Source: Dictyocoela muelleri
Taxonomy: Eukaryota; Microsporidia
Direction: 5' to 3'
NCBI GenBank assembly: GCA_016256075.1
Contig: SDVU01000075.1
Coordinates: 1-22,753 of the forward strand
DNA: 22,753 nt
The translations under genes and the position numbers were made by a program. How positions within the stretch are numbered: position 1 is the first letter of the stretch; the number at the start of each line of letters is the position of its first letter. Positions 18,915 through 22,753 of the stretch are shown piece by piece. A model generated the notes under the pieces. That model made no database searches. It was not told the origin of the DNA and saw only the letters and a program-made list of their open reading frames with translations.

Positions 18915-19231
18915 GTACTGTTCCAATATAAATAATCACCTTTGCAATATTAAAATTTTAGGAAAGAAAAAACTGTAAATTTTAACAAGGGTTATTTTAA
19001 AGTGAAACTCCCGTAGTATAGGTATTTTGTATTCTTCCTTTACGGTTGTAGATTTATGGTGTATTGGCTCTTTGGGCTAATACACCATAAATATACAACC
19101 GTAAAAGAAGTATAAACAATACTTATACTACGGGAGTTATCACATTAAAATAACCCTTGTTAAAATATACAGTTTTTTCTTTACTAAAATTTTAATATTG
19201 CAAAAAGTGATTATTTATATTGAAACAGTAC
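18915..19231. mobile_element. Fold-back element C (317 bp, near-perfect)
   Basis: The two halves are reverse complements for about 155 bp each around a loop of a few bases at about 19071-19074. Matching pairs include GTACTGTTCCAATATA / TATATTGAAACAGTAC, TAACAAGGGTTATTTTAA / TTAAAATAACCCTTGTTA, AACTCCCGTAGTATA / TATACTACGGGAGTT, and TTACGGTTGTA / TACAACCGTAA. Mismatches are few and scattered. No target duplication is clear. RNA copied from it would be a long hairpin. Confidence 0.92.
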
Positions 19232-19363
19232 CGAAAATTTTCATTATTTTAAAATAGAGAGTTGTTTTGGTTACATAGTCTTCAAATTTTTAGAATTTTA
19301 GCTTTAAGTTATTCGTTGCTATTAAACTACTAGAAGCTTAGCTGTATATAAGATTTTATTCTT

Positions 19364-19486
19364 TTAATGACTCACCAGAATAGTGATGATATAGTGTTTT
19401 TGATGATTTTTTTTAACTTCAATACGTTTACCGGGATGCGTTTTTACACTTGACCTACACCTTGAACATACTATTATGTTTTATTT
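19364..19486 (-). pseudogene. FLYWCH-type zinc-finger scrap
   Basis: One frame reads IIVCSRCRSSVKTHPGKRIE followed by VKKNHQKHYIITILVSH and a stop. The C-x2-C...H-x2-H spacing and the basic stretch resemble the second half of a FLYWCH finger (WxCxxxxCxxxxxT...HxH). It lies downstream of the MULE on the same strand but outside its TIR, so it would be a different, older fragment. Short, so uncertain. Confidence 0.3.
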
Positions 19487-19598
19487 TTTTATTTGACCAA
19501 GTCTTAATTAGCTATAACTCACTGTAACAAAAGAATTTTAAGTTCGCCAACAGGTTAGAACCACCTAATATTTGTAATTCTTAAATAGTAAAAGCATG

Positions 19599-19662
19599 TC
19601 ATATGTTTCTTATCTCGGTTCTCTCCCAGGAAAATTTTTGGGAATAAAGAAAATAGTAAATC
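19599..19662 (+). repeat. Flanking direct repeat, left copy
   Basis: Sequence from GTCATATGTTTCTTATCTCG through AGGAAAATTTTTGGGAATAA to AGAAAATAGTAAAT is repeated in the same orientation at 21304-21382, on the other side of the MULE. The right copy contains about 16 extra bases (around 21328-21345). Confidence 0.9.
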
Positions 19663-19705
19663 GTTTCGGTCGGATTGGGCCGCAGGTCTAATTCGACCGA
19701 AACGC
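19663..19705. repeat. GC-rich hairpin next to MULE end
   Basis: CGTTTCGGTCG (19663-19673) is complementary to CGACCGAAACG (19695-19705), with ATT/AAT pairing continuing inward. It sits between the left flanking direct repeat and the MULE's left TIR and is absent from the right flank. Confidence 0.8.
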
Positions 19706-19711
19706 TTTTTC

Positions 19712-21288
19712 AGAAAAAATGCACTTTCGGACGGAAAAGGTGTATATAATTTTTTTAAAAAAATCATAATTTAAAACAATATTAAAAAATAAAAAATCAT
19801 AATTTAAAAATTTAAAAATTTTTAATTAATGAAATAAATATAAACTTAAATGCTGAAATCGTAAATCATTCTAATAGCTTTAAGAAATAATAAATCATAA
19901 TATTTATCATAATTCTCGATTATTCTTTTTAAATTCATTAATTTTCTTTTTGTTATATAATTACCTTTAGATTGTAGCATTATCGCTTCACTTATACTTT
20001 TATCCTGTAAATGATCTTGGGTTCTAAGAATCGTGATAAGCTTTGCTAATGATGGATGGCATTGTTTTAATAGTGAATTAATGGATCTATTAAAGCCCTC
20101 GCATATGTTAGTGGTTAATGTATACCAAGCATAACTCTTTTAGAACAATTCCAATCACAGATATTTCTCAAATTATTATTTATATAATTATTTTCAAAAT
20201 ACAATAAAATATTAATCTCGGATTTTTCTTTAAAATTTTGAATATAACTATTTTTTAATTTATTGTACTCTTCTAGTTGTTTGGATTTTGGAACAAATGC
20301 TATTGACAACATCATTTTAATGTAAATACGAAAATCTTTATTAGATTTGTACTTAGAAACCATACCATTTTTTTGAATATTCCTCTATATATTTTGTGAG
20401 AAATGAAAATAACAGTTATATATTTTTGTATTAGTGAAAACCTTTTAAAATGCAATCATAGGAGCTATTTCAAAATCCATTATTATATATTTTGGATAAT
20501 CACCTTCAATTAAATTTTCAATAAGTTTGAAAAGCTTTAAATATGTATTTTCATTTTTATTAGTTAAAAATGTAAATAATAATAAGAAATAATTTTAAAA
20601 TACTTTAGCATAGATAATATATATTTGAGAAACCTTTAGGCGCCATTTTGAAGGTTCCATCAGCTAACCATATATCGGCTTTTTTGAGTAAATTTATCTT
20701 ACTGGAATTTATAAATAGTAAAATTCTTTCATTATCGTTAACACCACTGTCGAATTGAAGATATTTTTTTCCTGAAATAGTCGTGTTTAATTCATTAGGT
20801 ATATCATCAGTTTCTTCAAAATTTTTAATTATTCTATTTCTAGTTTTATTTATTATCCTATTAAACGAATTATGTTTACTAAAAGCAGCTGTTTCAGAAA
20901 CATCAAGATTTTTATGTATTTCCGATATTATTTCTTTTTATTTAAAAACGTTTCTTTAGCAAGTCTGCGCATTTCATTTATACCTAAAATTTTTTTAACT
21001 TCTATGGGAGTAAGTGGGGAACATTCATGAATAATATCATCTTTATTTATAATATTACTTCCCTGTGTTTTTAGTTACTTTGCATTTTCTATTGCTGCAC
21101 CTCCATGTTATTGTTGTAAGTGTCTTTTCCTTAAAATGATAATAATAATTATTATAAACGATTGCGTTTATACCTTTTTTTGTTTTTACATTGTGATATT
21201 CATCATTTTCTCGTATATTAGTCATAAGGGTATTTTTTTTTAAAAAATTGTTTACCCCCTTTTTCAGTCCGAAAGTGCATTTTTTCCG
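19712..21288 (-). mobile_element. MULE (Mutator-like) DNA transposon
   Basis: About 30-bp terminal inverted repeats lie at 19712-19741 (CAGAAAAAATGCACTTTCGG...) and 21259-21288 (reverse complement, CGGAAAAAATGCACTTTCGG...), differing at a few bases. The interval of about 1.6 kb encodes a MULE transposase on the minus strand (19846-21297). A MULE normally makes an approximately 9-bp target duplication; none is seen at these edges. Confidence 0.82.
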
Positions 21289-21297
21289 AATGATCAA
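19846..21297 (-). pseudogene. MULE transposase with N-terminal FLYWCH finger, decayed
   Basis: Read on the minus strand, the N-terminal open part (21297-21055) has a FLYWCH-type finger: NNYYYHFKEKTLTTITWRCS then NRKCKV. Its first codons overlap the right TIR. Next come HECSPLTPIEVKKILGINEM and SETAAFSKHNSFNRIINKTR, a typical linker, then the MULE core: ADIWLADGTFKMAPKGFSNI (first D), LTNKNENTYLKLFKLIENLI, IIMDFEIAPMIAF (second D), and YNCYFHFSQNI (CxxH). An open stretch 20363-20115 continues with FRIYIKMMLSIAFVPKSKQL, and the tail TTNICEGFNRSINSLLKQCH ... LAKLITILRTQDHL ends at TAA 19846-19848. About 484 codons fits a compact MULE. I count roughly six to eight lesions, including TAG in QNI*R near 20386, TAA after MIAF near 20449, and a frameshift near 20115. 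Both core aspartates survive. Confidence 0.85.
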
Positions 21298-21303
21298 TAA
21301 GCA

Positions 21304-21382
21304 GTCATATGTTTCTTATCTCGGTTCTTTCTCATATATACCCCTCCCGGGAAAATTTTTGGGAATAAAGAAAATAGTAAAT
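21304..21382 (+). repeat. Flanking direct repeat, right copy
   Basis: Partner of 19599-19662. Much longer than any known MULE target duplication. Confidence 0.9.
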
Positions 21383-21516
21383 TTATTATATGAAATAAAT
21401 TAGGTGATTCTAGGTTAGGTACATAATTTAAACAATTCTGTTATCATTACTGTAAATCTTATGTTTTTTAGTAATTTTTTAACAGTTTAGGGTTAATTAT
21501 AGGTTAAAGGTTTTTT

Positions 21517-21720
21517 TCATGTTATGGATTTTAGATTTAAAACATGGTTATTGTCATGTTCCAATGTTGGAACATAGCCAGATATGTAACGGTGATAAAT
21601 TGAGAGTATTTTGTTCAGTTGCTCTCGAGACGGCGTTACTTTTAAGGTAGCATCTTTGGGCAGGCCTCGTGTGTAAGTTGGTGGCTTAAAAATACTATTA
21701 AAACCATTCTTATAAACCAT
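21517..21720 (-). CDS. Small hypothetical protein (67 aa)
   Basis: ATG at 21720 is preceded in frame by two TAA stops and, about 25-30 bp upstream, by TATAAAAG (GGTATAAAAGAAATGAC on the minus strand), which would suit a TATA box. The product reads MVYKNGFNSIFKPPTYTRGL, then PKDATLKVTPSREQLNKILS, YHRYISGYVP, and ends NLKSIT. Its proline, arginine and threonine content is higher than shadow frames in this AT-rich sequence. Part of it is encoded by a perfect palindrome ATGTTCCAA-TG-TTGGAACAT (21555-21574). No family is recognised. It could be a true small gene, an exon, or chance. Confidence 0.35.
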   Translation of the reverse strand: MVYKNGFNSIFKPPTYTRGLPKDATLKVTPSREQLNKILSIYHRYISGYVPTLEHDNNHVLNLKSIT

Positions 21721-22095
21721 ATTTATTTATTAGTCATTTCTTTTATACCTTTAATCTATTTCCTGACCAATAAAAAAAATAAAAATCATAAATTTATAAT
21801 AATCTGCCACCAATGAAAATAAACTAGATGAAACAAAGAGCCACCAATTGGATCTTGTCGTTACATTCTGTATACGACAGTTATAGGTTAGTAAATGTTA
21901 GGTGAATAGGATTTTGGGTGATTTGGTAACAAAAAGAAGTGTAAAAAGTTATAATTTTTTTATGAAAGGCGTTCATTTAACTTATATATATTTAATATGA
22001 GCGTAAAGGGTCGTTTTACCATTAAAATAGAAATACCCTTTTATATAAATTTTGATTTTTCTTGTTAGTTTTTGATCTTTTGACATATATATTAC

Positions 22096-22275
22096 ATGTT
22101 GACAACATCCATAGCTGCCAATCCGGAGAGTAGTCTTCTACCGTGGTCTGTGACCTTTGTTTCTGGTGTTCGAATAATACGTAACTTCGCAAGCTACACA
22201 GATAAGCAGCTGTATACGCGATCTTCGTTCAAACAAAGACTTAGCAGAATACAGGTAATTAGTGGCTTTTTATGA
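22096..22275 (+). CDS. Hypothetical ORF in a GC-richer island, possible first exon
   Basis: ATG 22096 opens a 59-codon frame (MLTTSIAANPESSLLPWSVT, FVSGVRIIRNFASYTDKQLY, TRSSFKQRLSRIQ...) to TGA 22273-22275, with an in-frame TGA just upstream. By eye the segment is near 45% GC, far above its surroundings, and uses C- and G-ending codons freely. At 22255 the sequence reads ATACAG|GTAATTAG, a plausible donor site. An AT-rich stretch ends at CATAACTTATCTCAG (22327) with a branch-like and acceptor sequence. Joining at those sites keeps the frame for 22 more codons to TAA 22394-22396 (75 aa). TATATAAATTTTG lies about 45 bp upstream. The protein is not recognised. A structural RNA or a transferred fragment is an alternative. 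Confidence 0.35.
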   Translation: MLTTSIAANPESSLLPWSVTFVSGVRIIRNFASYTDKQLYTRSSFKQRLSRIQVISGFL

Positions 22276-22327
22276 ATTTATATTTTTCACTACTTTTTTC
22301 TGAGATGTGTCGCATAACTTATCTCAG
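22255..22327 (+). other. Candidate 73-nt spliceosomal intron
   Basis: It begins GTAATTAG and ends CATAACTTATCTCAG, includes a TTTTTTCT pyrimidine run, and is AT-rich while both flanks are GC-richer. These features fit an intron, but no transcript evidence exists here. Confidence 0.25.
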
Positions 22328-22455
22328 CGCTTAAAAGGCCCCTTCTGCTTCCTTGTCATATTATACCAAGACTTAATAATCTATACCACACTGTAACGTT
22401 GTATATTATATAGTTATTACCGCTTAATATCATTCCCTCATTATTTATTAAAGAG

Positions 22456-22527
22456 TGACGTCAGCTGGATTCGAACCGCGATACTTAAATTTACATTAAA
22501 GAGTGTTGAACATTAAACTATCTGGCG
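22456..22527 (-). pseudogene. tRNA-like remnant
   Basis: On the minus strand there is an A-box (ATAGTTTAATG) and, about 40 bp on, a B-box (GGTTCGAATCC). A D-stem GTT/AAC forms. The anticodon arm, T-stem and acceptor stem pair poorly, so an active tRNA is unlikely. The isotype cannot be assigned. Confidence 0.35.
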
Positions 22528-22606
22528 ATCTTTAAACTTTAAATAAATTTCATGATATCTTTTCATCTATTGTAAATGTTTCTTCGTATGTATAGAGATC
22601 GTCTTC

Positions 22607-22753
22607 CATTTTCGCCAATTTATTTTTCGCCAATTTTTTTTTCGCCAAATTTTTTTTTCGCCAAATTTTTTTTCGCCAAATTTTTTTTTCGCCAAATTCT
22701 TTTTCGCAAAATTTTTTTTTGCCAAATTTTTTTTTTTTTATTTTTTTCTCTTT
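22607..22753 (+). repeat. TTTTTCGCCAAAT minisatellite
   Basis: At least eight units of about 15-19 bp with the core TTCGCCAAATTTTTT recur from 22611 to the window edge; T-run length varies and the last units lose the core (TTCGCAAAA, TTGCCAAA). The core is the reverse complement of the GGCGAATTT seen in the G-rich blocks near 7270 and 8520. Confidence 0.9.

Noticed and set aside
19555-19767. Minus-strand open frame of 70 codons
   Set aside because: It spans the flanking direct repeat, the hairpin and the MULE TIR, all non-coding features.

Overview
The window looks like a gene-poor, repeat-rich stretch of a very AT-rich eukaryotic nuclear genome. No intact, recognisable host gene is visible. 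What can be recognised is the debris of at least five kinds of transposable element: piggyBac, pogo/Tigger (two copies), Merlin (ISXO2/IS1016-like), MULE with FLYWCH-type zinc fingers, and a Ty3/gypsy LTR-retrotransposon fossil. Fold-back elements, minisatellites and long AT-rich tracts lie between them. This mixture, the extreme AT content and the absence of host genes would fit an expanded microsporidian genome (Edhazardia, Anncaliia and Hamiltosporidium are known examples of large or TE-rich ones). That assignment is an inference; no host marker gene was found to test it.

Layout. 1-460: a tRNA-like remnant and a GC-rich hairpin. 461-1254: a non-coding element with 28-bp terminal inverted repeats. 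1880-3395 (+): decayed piggyBac transposase with all three catalytic aspartates recognisable. 4369-4629 (-): FLYWCH-type zinc-finger fragment. 4871-5107: dispersed repeat with a second copy at 18237-18468. 5284-6209: cluster of related fold-back elements. 6230-6441: 32-bp tandem repeat, each unit holding an 18-bp palindrome. 6437-6844 (+): broken ORF of unknown identity. 7199-8690: G-rich blocks around a group of minisatellites that reverses orientation near 7890. 8793-9005 (+): probable MULE C-terminal scrap. 9033-10973 (+): a decayed Tigger/pogo copy. 11041-11670 and 13501-13970: two short repeats in swapped order. 12262-13461 (+): a Merlin element with an 8-bp target duplication. 13980-18100 (+): Ty3/gypsy fossil, split by a second Tigger at 15316-17132 that is bounded by TA. 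18915-19231: long fold-back. 19712-21288 (-): MULE with terminal inverted repeats, flanked by a long direct repeat. 21517-21720 (-): small ORF with a TATA-like box. 22096-22396 (+): GC-richer island with an ORF and a possible intron. 22456-22527 (-): tRNA-like remnant. 22607-22753: minisatellite running off the window end.

The elements do not work together as a pathway; they are successive insertions. Relative order is readable in places: Tigger at 15316-17132 is younger than the Ty3/gypsy it splits, and Merlin landed in unclassified repeat DNA. I found no convincing new biological system. The most unusual items are the palindromic 32-bp satellite, the fold-back cluster, the orientation-switching minisatellite array, and the GC-rich putative exon pair near the right end.
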